The notes: generated by a model not told the origin, from the sequence alone. 15,517 bases of DNA from Amoebophrya sp. AT5.2 (GCA_005223375.1 RXOD01005165.1:1-15517); one strand, 5' to 3'; positions 1-7,800 are shown, counted from the first letter of the stretch. A program made the numbers and translations.

Positions 1-1
1 G

Positions 2-272
2 AATCCAGCTCCGGCCCCCGGTGGAAAAAACCCGGCTCCGGCGAAGCAGGGATCCAATCCTGTGCCGCCCCCGAAGAATCCAGCTCCGGCCCCCGGTGGA
101 CAGAACCCGGCTCCGGCGAAGCAGGGATCCAATCCTGTGCCGCCCCCGAAGAATCCAGCTCCGGCCCCTGGTGGACAGAACCCGGCTCCGCCGAAGCAGC
201 CATCCAATCCTGTGCCGCCGAAGAATCCAGCTCCGGCCCCCGCTGGGAACCCTGCGCCGGCACCACAGCAAC
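2..272 (+). repeat. In-frame 75-bp tandem repeat, about 3.5 copies
   Basis: Copies begin at 2, 77, 152 and 224. The first two are 75 bases (25 codons), the third is 72 bases because one Pro codon is lost, and the fourth is degenerate and trails off near 272. Near-identical copies suggest recent unequal exchange or slippage. The unit length is a multiple of three, so the reading frame is kept. Confidence 0.9.
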
Positions 273-799
273 CGCGGGTGGTGACCGTCAAGCCGCCTGC
301 CCCGGTGGTGCAAGGAAACATGGGGAAGCACCCGCAGCCGGTTGCCGCGAACCCGCAGGACATCTCGAACGGCAAGGCCAGGAGCCCGAACGTTCCGCAC
401 AACGAGAACCGCGTCGTCGTGGATCTGCAACGCAACCTCCAAAAGGCGAAAGCCGCGAATCGTGAGTTTGAAGAAGAAAAAAAGAAGTTTCTCCAGGAAA
501 AAGCAGACCTCGAGGAAGCGCTCCGACTGTCGAAGCTACAGGCCGCAGCTCAACAGGGACAAGGTGCACCGGTGTGCCGCACAGCACTCGCTGCGGGTAG
601 TGGGTCGTCATCGAGCTGTGCGCGGCAAGAAGAGCTTGGTGTTGCGACAAGTGGCGTGGGGGCGGCGGCGGGTACTGCTACATCTAGAAGTACTGGCAGT
701 GTGACTCCTTCGCCATTTCAACCACCTAGCAAAAGCAACGCTTTGAGTTTGATACTATTACTGTGTTGGGCAGTGGGAGTAAGTAAGGGATTGGAATGA
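2..799 (+). CDS. Proline-rich repeat / coiled-coil protein, 5'-partial host-like gene, first visible exon
   Basis: I do not recognise the family. The frame is open from base 2, so the start lies left of the window. About 75 residues are tandem Pro/Ala/Asn-rich repeats (NPAPAPGGQNPAPAKQGS type). After these come a Pro-rich linker and a charged helix (roughly bases 415-555; heptad-like, with FEEEKKKFLQEKADLEEAL) that should form a coiled coil. Past about base 563 the translation becomes Ser/Gly/Ala-rich low complexity and ends in an odd hydrophobic tail with a stop at 797-799. A second good frame begins at 783, so the real exon probably ends earlier. Candidate donors at 564 (AAG/GTGCAC), 597 and 672 all leave phase 1, which matches acceptors at 783 or 810. 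The role is unknown: a structural or scaffold protein is possible but is not shown by the sequence. It lies outside the retrotransposon. Confidence 0.6.
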   Translation, partial: NPAPAPGGKNPAPAKQGSNPVPPPKNPAPAPGGQNPAPAKQGSNPVPPPKNPAPAPGGQNPAPPKQPSNPVPPKNPAPAPAGNPAPAPQQPRVVTVKPPAPVVQGNMGKHPQPVAANPQDISNGKARSPNVPHNENRVVVDLQRNLQKAKAANREFEEEKKKFLQEKADLEEALRLSKLQAAAQQGQGAPVCRTALAAGSGSSSSCARQEELGVATSGVGAAAGTATSRSTGSVTPSPFQPPSKSNALSLILLLCWAVGVSKGLE

Positions 800-810
800 A
801 CATTCACCAG
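564..810 (+). other. Probable phase-1 intron (boundaries uncertain)
   Basis: The reading frame must change from the 2-799 frame to the 783-1091 frame. Donor GT at 564 with acceptor AG at 809-810 joins the frames in phase 1 and gives a smooth Gln/Gly/Glu-rich junction. Both sides then read AG/GT. Acceptor 782-783 is also in phase, as are donors 597 and 672. Splicing is inferred from frame logic only. Confidence 0.4.
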
Positions 811-1091
811 GTCGCGAGCAAGGGCAAAGCAGCGAACAGCTACCGCAGCACGGCAAAGAATTGCTCCTGCCGCCGACCGGTGAGGGCGACAACAAGCCGC
901 GCTACCTGGACCTGATGCAGAACATGGAGACGCTTGCCGCGCAACACGGTTGGAATCTCGACGAAGCGTCCACGGCTAAGCAATTTCTCGTGACGATCCC
1001 TCCTACTAGTGGTGGAACTGTGCGTACTGCTGCTGAAGTGCGTGACTCTCTGCTGCAGGTTGGCCGCCAGGTAGGCGAAGTCTATCAATAA
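783..1091 (+). CDS. Probable last exon of the proline-rich gene
   Basis: The frame is open immediately after a stop at 780-782 and runs to TAA at 1089-1091. It encodes a hydrophilic start (GREQGQSSEQLPQHGKELLL) and then a compact globular-looking segment with YLDLMQNMETLAAQHGWNLDEA, KQFLVTIPPTSGG and a C-terminal helix ending in GEVYQ. There is no convincing ATG before the middle of the segment, which argues that it is an exon continued from upstream rather than an independent gene. I recognise no family. If spliced as proposed, the protein is a Pro-rich repeat, a coiled coil and a small C-terminal domain. Confidence 0.5.
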   Translation, partial: VRDWNEHSPGREQGQSSEQLPQHGKELLLPPTGEGDNKPRYLDLMQNMETLAAQHGWNLDEASTAKQFLVTIPPTSGGTVRTAAEVRDSLLQVGRQVGEVYQ

Positions 1092-1428
1092 GTTTGTGAG
1101 TGAGCAGTCGCGATTCATTGACTGAAGTTGTTTTGTTTTGGCACCTCGGCGCATGACAGTTCTCTCCATCACCACCCCGAGATGTCGCAACGAAATTTAC
1201 ACGCAGGTTGCTTCGTCGATGTGGCAACGAAATTTGGACGCGAGTCATGCGAATCAGATGGACCGTGAACAGTCAGTGCAACTTGGAGTTGGCGTCGAAC
1301 TGGACGAGGGAGGCAGCAAGGCGATGGAAGAGATTCTCGAAAAATGTAATTGTTGATCATGGAAGTTTTTACATGATTCTTTCCGTCTCGAGCTAAAACA
1401 ACACTTCCCGGACGAAGTGCATAAATAA
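1092..1428 (+). other. Flank between the host-like gene and the retrotransposon
   Basis: Stops occur in all forward frames and only short frames are open. An AT-rich stretch just after the stop codon (about 1092-1140) could be the 3' UTR of the upstream gene. The only structure seen is the imperfect duplication at 1181-1245. The bases just before the LTR read AATAA. The target-site duplication cannot be tested because the right end of the element lies outside the window. Confidence 0.5.
1181..1245 (+). repeat. Imperfect 28-bp direct repeat at 37-bp spacing
   Basis: The segments starting at 1181 and 1218 share GATGT, then one mismatch, then GCAACGAAATTT, then mostly ACGC and GT, with about five mismatches in 28 bases. 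No frame is kept open across both copies by an obvious protein. It may be the trace of a local duplication or an older insertion. Confidence 0.6.
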
Positions 1429-1431
1429 TGC

Positions 1432-1451
1432 GAATTCTGTAAGTAGAATTC
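1432..1451 (+). repeat. LTR-terminal perfect inverted repeat with GTAAGT loop
   Basis: Arms GAATTCT (1432-1438) and AGAATTC (1445-1451) are perfect reverse complements around a 6-base centre, GTAAGT. The same structure is present at 15498-15517. The centre equals a consensus 5' splice site. The arms each contain GAATTC. Confidence 0.9.
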
Positions 1452-1492
1452 AGGGCTCTGTGACAGGATCTTCGTCGTACTACGTAACTAAG

Positions 1493-1512
1493 CTTTCTTC
1501 GTCTTTCTTCGT
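1493..1512 (+). repeat. 10-bp tandem duplication in the LTR
   Basis: CTTTCTTCGT occurs twice head to tail. It is pyrimidine-rich on the plus strand and lies in the presumed U3 region, so it could be a transcription-factor site or simple slippage. Confidence 0.7.
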
Positions 1513-1652
1513 GGGAGAACGCGGGACGAGACATCGTCGGGTCCATGCTTCGTTGCACTGCGCATGGCCGTACAATACCACACCTGAACATACACAGAGG
1601 CTAGCTACCTCGAACACGAACATCGGACAACGGAACCTTCTCTGTGTGTAAC

Positions 1653-1719
1653 GCCGCTTCGCGGCTCAAGTCCCGGACGGGGCGAGTCACTTCTAGCATC
1701 TTTTCTTTCCCCTGCGGGG
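1653..1719 (+). other. Two GC-rich hairpins in the LTR
   Basis: GCCGC-TTC-GCGGC (1653-1665) and CCCC-TGC-GGGG (1709-1719) are perfect short stem-loops about 45 bases apart. They may belong to a structured 5' RNA region or a 3'-end processing signal. Neither role is shown. Confidence 0.5.
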
Positions 1720-1795
1720 GCAGCTGTATCTATCGATTGGTTGTTTGTTCTACCTTCGTTTCTCTCTTCGTGCCGAGCGTTGCAGCACTATGAGA

Positions 1796-1888
1796 GACCC
1801 CAAACCGCCCACTGTCACAGTGTCCTGTGAATGCGTACAGGAGTAATTCTCCCGTACTCGCAGTGGTAGCGGAGAGTGGTTTTGGGTT
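1796..1888 (+). ncRNA. Possible cloverleaf-like RNA fold in the LTR
   Basis: By hand, a closing stem 1796-1806 with 1878-1888 (one C/T mismatch and one terminal wobble) encloses three hairpins: 1810-1814/1818-1822 (5 bp), 1823-1828/1837-1842 (6 bp, 8-nt loop) and 1847-1852/1871-1876 (6 bp including one wobble). It is not a recognisable tRNA gene. It could be a packaging, dimerisation or translation element. No folding energy was computed. Confidence 0.4.
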
Positions 1889-1920
1889 AATACACACACA
1901 CAGGACTTGTATAACTACGA

Positions 1921-1951
1921 CTTTGTCTTACTTTGTTGACTTTGGGTTTTA
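1921..1951 (+). promoter_or_regulatory. 5' arm of long-range RNA complementarity (cyclisation-like)
   Basis: This segment pairs without a gap with 15456-15426: 31 consecutive base pairs, of which 5 are G-U wobbles and the rest Watson-Crick. It lies just upstream of the first ORF, at the end of the LTR or start of the leader. A 5'-3' pairing with the region before the polypurine tract resembles the logic of Ty1 CYC5/CYC3 genome circularisation. That role is inferred. Confidence 0.7.
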
Positions 1952-1981
1952 ATCAATTTAACCTACCACAAGCATAGAGCC

Positions 1982-1996
1982 TGGTTGCAAATAGCC
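1982..1996 (+). promoter_or_regulatory. Weak candidate primer-binding site
   Basis: TGGTTGCAAATAGCC begins with TGG, as expected for complementarity to a tRNA 3' CCA end, and lies between the LTR and the first ORF. I cannot match its complement to a known tRNA. The element could instead use an internal tRNA fragment as primer, as Drosophila copia does. Confidence 0.2.
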
Positions 1997-2009
1997 ACGA
2001 GGTGGACAC

Positions 2010-2660
2010 ATGCGTCCTTACCTCGACGTGAGAAACGCCGAGCGTCATCTACGTGAGGGCGAGGAATACGCCCGTCGAGCCCGCGCGCGTCAGAACATCG
2101 AGAACACCCGCGGCGAACTCGCCCGCGAACGGGATCTCCAAGACCCCGGCTTCCTACGCTGGGCTTACCTCGACATCCCGCGCGCCTTCCTCCTCCCCAG
2201 GCCGCGTCCTGGCGACGAGTGGCGCGACCAGCGGCCAGTACCGCCTTGGGAAGTTCCTCGCGACAACGAGCATCGCAGACGGCGCGAGGCAGAACTCGAC
2301 CCCTGGCCACTTCCTCCAGTGTTACCCGACGTACCACAAAATCTTCAGCCTCCACTGCGACCTCAAACTCGCGATCAGTTCCGCGAAGCTTACAACCATC
2401 GCGAGCAAGACCGACGCAACTGGTGGGTCGCAGAAGGGCAGGCCCGCGCGGCACTCGGCCGTGCCTTTCGCGAGCGACGGCATCGCGACGGAGGAGAGCA
2501 CGTACGAGCGTTGCTCAACTACTCAGCCGCGAGTGCGAGTAATCCGCAAGACGGCGAAGAAGAGGACGTGCGGCTAAGGACGAATATCCTGCGCGCAGAC
2601 ATTCAGCTGGAGAACAGAATCGGGGAAGAACTGCTGCCAGCAGAAGAGCACATCGAGTAG
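2010..2660 (+). CDS. ORF-A: Arg/Glu-rich protein, first ORF of the retrotransposon, unknown function
   Basis: An ATG at 2010 opens 216 codons to TAG at 2658-2660, with strongly GC-biased third positions as in gag and pol, so it is probably coding. The N-terminal 50 residues are a charged helix (REGEEYARRARARQNIENT). Next comes a Pro/Trp-rich stretch (about residues 50-120, with PRPRPGDEW, PPWEVP and PWPLPPVLP), and then a second charged helical part (EAYNHREQDRRNWWVAEGQA) and an acidic C-terminus. There is no signal peptide or membrane segment, no zinc-binding motif and no enzyme motif. It occupies the place where gag would normally start, 2.9 kb before the actual gag. An RNA-binding or virion-associated accessory role is possible but is a guess. 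Confidence 0.6.
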   Translation: MRPYLDVRNAERHLREGEEYARRARARQNIENTRGELARERDLQDPGFLRWAYLDIPRAFLLPRPRPGDEWRDQRPVPPWEVPRDNEHRRRREAELDPWPLPPVLPDVPQNLQPPLRPQTRDQFREAYNHREQDRRNWWVAEGQARAALGRAFRERRHRDGGEHVRALLNYSAASASNPQDGEEEDVRLRTNILRADIQLENRIGEELLPAEEHIE

Positions 2661-2678
2661 TGGCACGCACAACAGTCA

Positions 2679-2930
2679 ATGGGAGGACTGTTGAGCAGCT
2701 GCTGTACCCGGAGCAAAGACGAGCCTCACCTGCACGAGCTCGAGGGGACTCCGGCTGTGCCTTCCGCGGAAGAGGAGCGCAGGCAGGTGGAACTACATTC
2801 CCATTGCCGCGGTGCGCATCCTTTCTCCAGGACCGTCACCCTACCAAGACTCGTTCTCGAGCGTGTCCTCGCCGCTGTACGACCCAGTGTGGCCGAATCG
2901 TCGGGTGCGACGCTTTTCGATCAGCAGTGA
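2679..2930 (+). CDS. ORF-B1: short ORF with acylation-like N-terminus, 83 aa
   Basis: The ATG at 2679 lies 18 bases after the ORF-A stop. The protein starts MGGLLSSCC, which fits the pattern for N-myristoylation (Gly2, Ser6) next to a Cys pair suited to palmitoylation. It continues as a charged segment (residues 12-40, with AEEERRQVE) that looks protein-like. The second half (His/Arg/Leu-rich) looks less so, and from about 2790 the overlapping +1 frame becomes more convincing. The intact product may therefore need a +1 frame change or a splice near 2785-2795. Family unknown. Confidence 0.4.
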   Translation: MGGLLSSCCTRSKDEPHLHELEGTPAVPSAEEERRQVELHSHCRGAHPFSRTVTLPRLVLERVLAAVRPSVAESSGATLFDQQ

Positions 2931-3213
2931 CGACGTGTCTCCCGCTGCCGGTGCAGGAGGAGGCGGTGACGGCATTCCCCGTGTTCCGCGGCGTCCCGGC
3001 AACATCGGCCTGTACGAGCAGCGCGTGCGAGAAGGGGGGCACTACGCTGACAACGCAGACTGGCGCGAAGGGCGCGCGACGTTTGCGGAGGACAACACCT
3101 TCGTCCACAACTGGCGGAGCGTCGACGTGAACGAGGCAGACCAAGGCAGGGACAACTACTGGGAACGAACACGAGAACTACAGAATTCGCGTTTCTCCGA
3201 CGACTACTGGTGA
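2695..3213 (+). CDS. ORF-B2: +1 frame overlapping ORF-B1, no ATG of its own
   Basis: This frame is open from 2695 to TGA at 3211-3213 but contains no ATG (2812 is a GTG). From about 2795 it reads as a plausible protein: WNYIPIAAVRILSPGPSPYQ, a Ser-rich part (FSSVSSPLYDPVW, RRFSISSDDV), a Gly-rich spacer and a charged aromatic C-terminus (YWERTRELQNSRFSDDYW). Without a start codon it should be reached by frameshift or splicing, most simply from ORF-B1. Alternatively, one of the two frames is broken by an indel. No family is recognised. Confidence 0.4.
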   Translation, partial: AAAVPGAKTSLTCTSSRGLRLCLPRKRSAGRWNYIPIAAVRILSPGPSPYQDSFSSVSSPLYDPVWPNRRVRRFSISSDDVSPAAGAGGGGDGIPRVPRRPGNIGLYEQRVREGGHYADNADWREGRATFAEDNTFVHNWRSVDVNEADQGRDNYWERTRELQNSRFSDDYW

Positions 3214-3436
3214 TAATTCCTTTAACTTTCCGGCAGCACGAGAGTGGGTGCTGTCCGGTTGCAAACACAACGACGAGCAAGCGGTGCTTGTCTGCGTGTT
3301 TCTTCATTCGCGCGTGCAGTGGGCACGCATTTTACAGACGCGGAGTCAGAAGGGCGCCGTCGTTTAGGGACGACCAGTCAGTGGGACGGTCGGTCCTGGT
3401 CTGCAGCGGGCGACCGAAACAACAAACCATTTTGAA

Positions 3437-3470
3437 TTTCCTTCTTCTACTTTTCTTCTTCGTAACCGAG
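3437..3470 (+). promoter_or_regulatory. Candidate 3' splice acceptor before ORF-C
   Basis: A near-pure pyrimidine run (about 3438-3460, TTTCCTTCTTCTACTTTTCT and on) is followed by TAAC and an AG at 3469-3470, two bases before the ATG of the next ORF. This is the usual shape of a eukaryotic acceptor. It would place ORF-C first on a spliced RNA. The rest of the 258-base gap (3214-3471) shows nothing else. Confidence 0.4.
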
Positions 3471-3471
3471 C

Positions 3472-4518
3472 ATGCAGCGAATACCAGAACGACGGGAGGG
3501 CGGCTGCGACAAAGTGCGCGAGCCGAACTCCAAGACAAAAGAACAGCGTGTACATGAATTACGTGCTCGACTAGAACGGAAGTGGGCGGCCGAAGACCGC
3601 GATAATGACGTAGAACACATGATGCACAAGACCAGCGTGCGTCGGAGTGCAGATGACGCACGGCAAACGGAAGAAGCCGAGCGGCGGAACTATGAAACGA
3701 CTCGTAATCTCGGGCGCCTCCACCAAGAATGGATAGTGGCGGGCACGGCCGAGCACTCCCCACGCAGCATTGTTCGCACCCTGCGGCGGCAGGACGCCGA
3801 CCATCTGTACCTCGACGGCAAATCCGAGGAAACCCGACAGAAGGAGCGAGCAAAGGAGCGTGGGAAGACGAGCGATTACTCCAAGTTCCGCGCAGGCCTC
3901 CGGAAGCAGAACAAGAAAACACACAAACAGTTCATCATCAACCGCTGCAACGTCCCATCCTCGACGAAGAATGGGGCCGGGGACGACACGCGCGGCGTTC
4001 AGACAGACCACTACGGCGAAACCAACGGGAGCGGGTCGAGCAGCAGCCGCTGCGCCGTATCATCTTTGGCGCAGGGCGGACCAGAGTCGCGGACAAGTGT
4101 GGTGGAGGGCGGCAAGTGTCGAGCAAAAAAGACACTGCCATACGTGCACCCCACACAGGCGCGGCTCTATCGACATCAGGAAGACAGTCTAAACGCGCGA
4201 CAACGCCGGCAGTACAGCCGCAACCCGGAAGGATTCATCCAGACCGCAGCAACAGCGTCGGCTCCGCGCAGTAAGGAGGGACGCTGGGCGGCGTCGTCGT
4301 CTTCGGACGACGAGCCCGGACTCGGCGGTGGCGCTGGCTGCAACGAGTCTGTTCGAGACGGACACGCGGCCCGCATACGGCAGCAGCGCGAGAAGGGGGT
4401 GACTTTGTCACTATACGATGATGAGCAGCAAGCCCGAAATGAAGCACGACTAGAACGAACGGCAGGCCTCAGCGAACGGCTGCAGACCGTGCGGGAGCTG
4501 GCGAACCGACACCGCTAG
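3472..4518 (+). CDS. ORF-C: 348-aa basic, highly charged protein of unknown function
   Basis: An ATG at 3472 opens 348 codons to TAG at 4516-4518. The product is rich in Arg, Glu, Gln and Ser. The N-terminal half is charged and probably helical (KEQRVHELRARLERKWAAED, EEAERRNYETTRN, and KERAKERGKTSDYSKFRAG). A Ser/Gly low-complexity middle follows (about residues 180-200), and then a second Arg-rich part ending in helix-forming RNEARLERTAGLSERLQTVR. I see no catalytic motif, zinc finger or membrane segment. The basic character suggests nucleic-acid binding. Overlapping alternative frames (for example 3729-4274) are also open, as expected in GC-rich DNA. I prefer this one because it is the longest and starts just after an acceptor-like tract. 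Confidence 0.5.
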   Translation: MQRIPERREGGCDKVREPNSKTKEQRVHELRARLERKWAAEDRDNDVEHMMHKTSVRRSADDARQTEEAERRNYETTRNLGRLHQEWIVAGTAEHSPRSIVRTLRRQDADHLYLDGKSEETRQKERAKERGKTSDYSKFRAGLRKQNKKTHKQFIINRCNVPSSTKNGAGDDTRGVQTDHYGETNGSGSSSSRCAVSSLAQGGPESRTSVVEGGKCRAKKTLPYVHPTQARLYRHQEDSLNARQRRQYSRNPEGFIQTAATASAPRSKEGRWAASSSSDDEPGLGGGAGCNESVRDGHAARIRQQREKGVTLSLYDDEQQARNEARLERTAGLSERLQTVRELANRHR

Positions 4519-4595
4519 AAATCCAAGATTTTCTCGGTACAACCAGGCAAGCAGAATTCGACGAGAGTGGAGCTAGTGTTTTTGTTAAAAACGAC

Positions 4596-4829
4596 ATGGC
4601 GGCCCGAAGCTGGCCGCACTTCCTCCTGCACAGAAAATGGAACTGTACTTTCCGACACGTGCCAAGCGAACCAGTGGATGTAGTCCGATGCAAGGCCGGG
4701 AGCCCACGCGCACGTCGGAACTCGGAAAGACGTTGGAGGCTGTGCAGCGAGGCAACATCGGAGATCGCAGAAACGGAGCGGGCGATCGAAAGTGAGAGAG
4801 CCCTAAGCACTAGAGAGAATTTTCGATGA
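4596..4829 (+). CDS. Small uncertain ORF before gag, 77 aa
   Basis: The ATG at 4596 has a favourable context (A at -3 region, G at +4: ACGACATGG) and opens 77 codons to TGA at 4827-4829. The product is Arg-rich with a charged C-terminal helix (ATSEIAETERAIESERALS). It is short, matches no family I know, and could be a chance frame in the leader or an upstream ORF affecting gag translation. Confidence 0.25.
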   Translation: MAARSWPHFLLHRKWNCTFRHVPSEPVDVVRCKAGSPRARRNSERRWRLCSEATSEIAETERAIESERALSTRENFR

Positions 4830-4891
4830 GAGTGGAATGGCAGATGGCCTAAAGGAGAGAGACCGGCTTACGCCAGGCGCATCATGGAGGG

Positions 4892-7800
4892 ATGGTCAGC
4901 GACAGTCACACTCACCTCTTTCCGGCGCCTAGGTGGACTTGCTGCCGTGGCTCAGGTCTCACTCCAAACTTAAGGACAAAGCAGCCTTGCTGCTGTGTAA
5001 GATCTTCACACGAGATGACGCCGCTGTCTCCATCCGGTAAACGCGCATCCAGCTCGAGCGAGAGCGGGTCGGCGTCGAGCTGGCAACTACAGCCGGATCC
5101 TCTGCCGCTTCCGTCCGGCGGAGTGTATCCAGCCGTGCCGGACGGTGACGTGTCATCTGAGTCCAGCACCCATCCGAACATGAAACAACGCGCCGTCGGA
5201 AACAGCTCCGTGCCGGTGCGGGGACGGACGGCAGGAGGAAAGCGAACGTGGGTGCCGAAGACTCCCACCGAGGGGAGTGCCACCAGTTCCGCGCGACTGT
5301 CGGGACAGGCCGAGGCCGTGAACGAGCTGAAGAACGCCCTCGTGGAACCGATGCGCCGGTGGATGAGTCGCACCGTGGTGGCCGAACAACAGTCTGGAGT
5401 AGCACAGGCTACGGCGAGGGTGGCGAGCACAGCTGCGTCGCGGGCATCCTCGAATGCTCGCATGGCGGCAGATGCCGCCGCGGAAGCAAACCAGCGCGCT
5501 TTTTCGACCGATGCCAGGACCGACGACATTATCCGGAGGTCCCAACAATTGGAGGGGGGCATCGTGAAGGTGGCGGAAACTGTGGAACGCGAAGTGGCGG
5601 CGCAGAACAACACGCAGTCGGAAATCCTCCAGGAACTGCGCCGCATGAGCGAGCGCCTGGACCGCCAGGAACAGGAGAATGCGGCGCTGCGGCGGAGCAG
5701 CCAGGAGGGCAACCAGGTGGGCGACAACGTGGAGATGACCGAGGCCCCGGAGAGCAGCCTGCGACCAGAGGCCGCTCCCTTTCATCCGCAGCCGCGAAAC
5801 ACCGAGGGAAACGAGCGGTGGCGCAGCCACGACGGAGCACAAGGTAGGGGACCGGTGCACTACGACCTCGCGAAAGGTGATAAGAACACGAAAGGGGGCA
5901 GGCGGTGGGCCAGTCACGGACCGTCGACCACTGGCAAAGGCGGGCACCAAGCTTTCGGCCGAGGCGACGCAGTCGAGTATCTCGTGGGAGACGAGATTCG
6001 CGCGGCCGAGGCGGCGACAGGCGGGCGGGTTCCGACCGTCGCAGATTTGCATGCGCAGAGCCCGCGTCTCACCGTAAACGGGGACCGCGGCGGAGGATCA
6101 AACAAAATCATCATCGGCGGGATTGCCTACGAGAAGAAGAACGTGGCCCCGGTTCCTCCACATCACGCCTACGACGAGTATCCGCACCGAGGGCGGAGCG
6201 CCGGACCACGACAAAACGCGAGCTGGGAAGAAGGGGAGCCCACGTATCAGAGTGCCAACAACGGACACTCCCGCGACACCTCACGGGCGGATTCGCAAGG
6301 CAGCTACCGGAGCACGCACTCGCAGAATGGTGGCGAGTGGGGCGGTGACGGTGACGAGGGTTACCACGGCGACGGCGGCGGCCAGTCGGGAGGGAGCGAC
6401 GCCTTCGACGGAGGTAACAGCGGCGGCGGTCACGGCGGCGACAATGGCGGTGGTGGAGGCGATCGGTACTACGGCAACGTGCATGCCAATACGGCGACCA
6501 ACCGCGGTGTGGGCGGCGGGCCGGGCAGCTTCCCCACTCTGCTACAATCGCACCAGGTCCCGTTTCTTCGTTTTGATGACGGCAAGCGCGGGGCCGTCGG
6601 CGAACTGGGAGCGGGGTACGGCGAGCTCGAGGGACTCGAATGCGGCGATGTTGGCTGTCTGCGACTGCGACTGGAGAGCACGGTGCTCAACGACCCCGAG
6701 ATGCAGAAGGCGGGGATGACGGTCGATCCGAAGGCGCTCGGGCGCCTTGACCAGCGGTTCCTCGAATGGCGGAAGTTCGCGAAGGCTGAGTCCCTGAGCG
6801 AGTGGCTCTCCCACCTCGAGACGCGCCTCGCGGGCGGGCTGCAGCCGCAGGGGACCGTGATTGGGGTGGACGCGGAGCATGACATTATCATGCATTCGAT
6901 CCTCTCCAACGCACATACGGAGGAGGACCGGGCGCAGATTTACCGCATCGGGTTTATCGACGACCGCAATGGCGAAGCCTGGACGTTCCGGAACTACGTG
7001 CTCTCGCTGCTGCACGGCTGGCCTCACCTGGCCTCGGATCTGGATCGCGTGATCGACGACTGGTCTGTAGTGGATGGTGGGTGGAAGAAACCCAATCGTG
7101 ACCTGTGGTCGGAGCTGAACCGCTTCGGAATGGCGGCGAGGGCGGTAGGATTTATTTATGAAGACAAGCAGCTCGGGGCCGGGAAAACAATGACGAAGCA
7201 GCAGCGGCTGCTGATGGCCTACGAGATAAAGCAGCGCATCGTCATCACGAAGGACTTCTTTAAGGACACCGCGCGGGATTACAAGACCAAGCATCCGACG
7301 TTCCAGAACTTCCTGGATGAGGCGCTGCTGTACCGCAGCCTGCACATCGTGACCGGCATGCTCGAGCGGGACCACGGACGCGAGCGCGGACGCACCGGCA
7401 TCTTCCCGACGACGGTGGGGGGCACTGGTGAAGGCGACGACGAGGAACTCTTCTGCGAAGTGGCGTCCAACTCGCGCGGTGAGCTCGGGATTCATTTCTG
7501 GGACCCAGAGATCCAGAGCTCAGCCTTCCACAAGTTCGGAACGGGAACGAAGCCAGCTAACGGGCGGAGCATCTGTTTCCGGTGCGGGCGTGAGGGGCAT
7601 CAAGCAAAGGACTGCAAGTCGAAGGAACGCTGCTGCTGGAATTGCCTCGAGCCGGGGCACGAAAAGGCAAACTGCCCGAAGCTCAAGGCCGCGATCAACT
7701 TTGGCAAGTTCGCGCGGACGTACAAGAAGCACTTCGGCGTCGGGCGCGACAACGGCGGCGGAGGAAAAACAGGAGTGAAACGTAAAGGCGGAAAAACCGG

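Larger units (their letters stand above)
1429..1970 (+). repeat. 5' LTR (3' boundary uncertain)
   Basis: The left boundary is set by identity of 1429-1451 with 15495-15517, while the bases just before differ (AA versus GC). The LTR begins TG as expected. The right end is not fixed: CA dinucleotides at 1901-1902 and 1969-1970 are both possible, giving an LTR of about 475-540 bases. I see no clear TATA box. The interior has many short GC-rich hairpins and a Py-rich 10-bp tandem repeat. It should act as the promoter and 5' end of the genomic RNA. Confidence 0.8.

Noticed and set aside
21..284. Arg-rich frame across the tandem repeat at the left edge
   Set aside because: It is an out-of-frame reading of the Pro-rich repeat, and its apparent repeats are only those of the DNA.
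1662..1669. GGCTCAAG in the LTR, like the 3' end of the dinoflagellate spliced leader
   Set aside because: Only eight bases match and the preceding TTTT block is not preserved, so it is not good evidence for a relict spliced leader or for the host lineage.
1982..1996. A firm primer-binding-site assignment
   Set aside because: The complement could not be matched to any tRNA 3' end, and the LTR end is itself uncertain; kept only as a weak candidate.
2160..2215. LDIPRAF in ORF-A resembling the RT motif FDVPRAF of pol
   Set aside because: No other RT motif follows and the surrounding sequence does not align, so the match is probably chance.
3729..4274. Alternative forward frame inside ORF-C
   Set aside because: It is shorter, nested in ORF-C, has no acceptor or favourable start, and reads as Arg/Pro-rich low complexity. 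It cannot be excluded, but ORF-C is the better choice.
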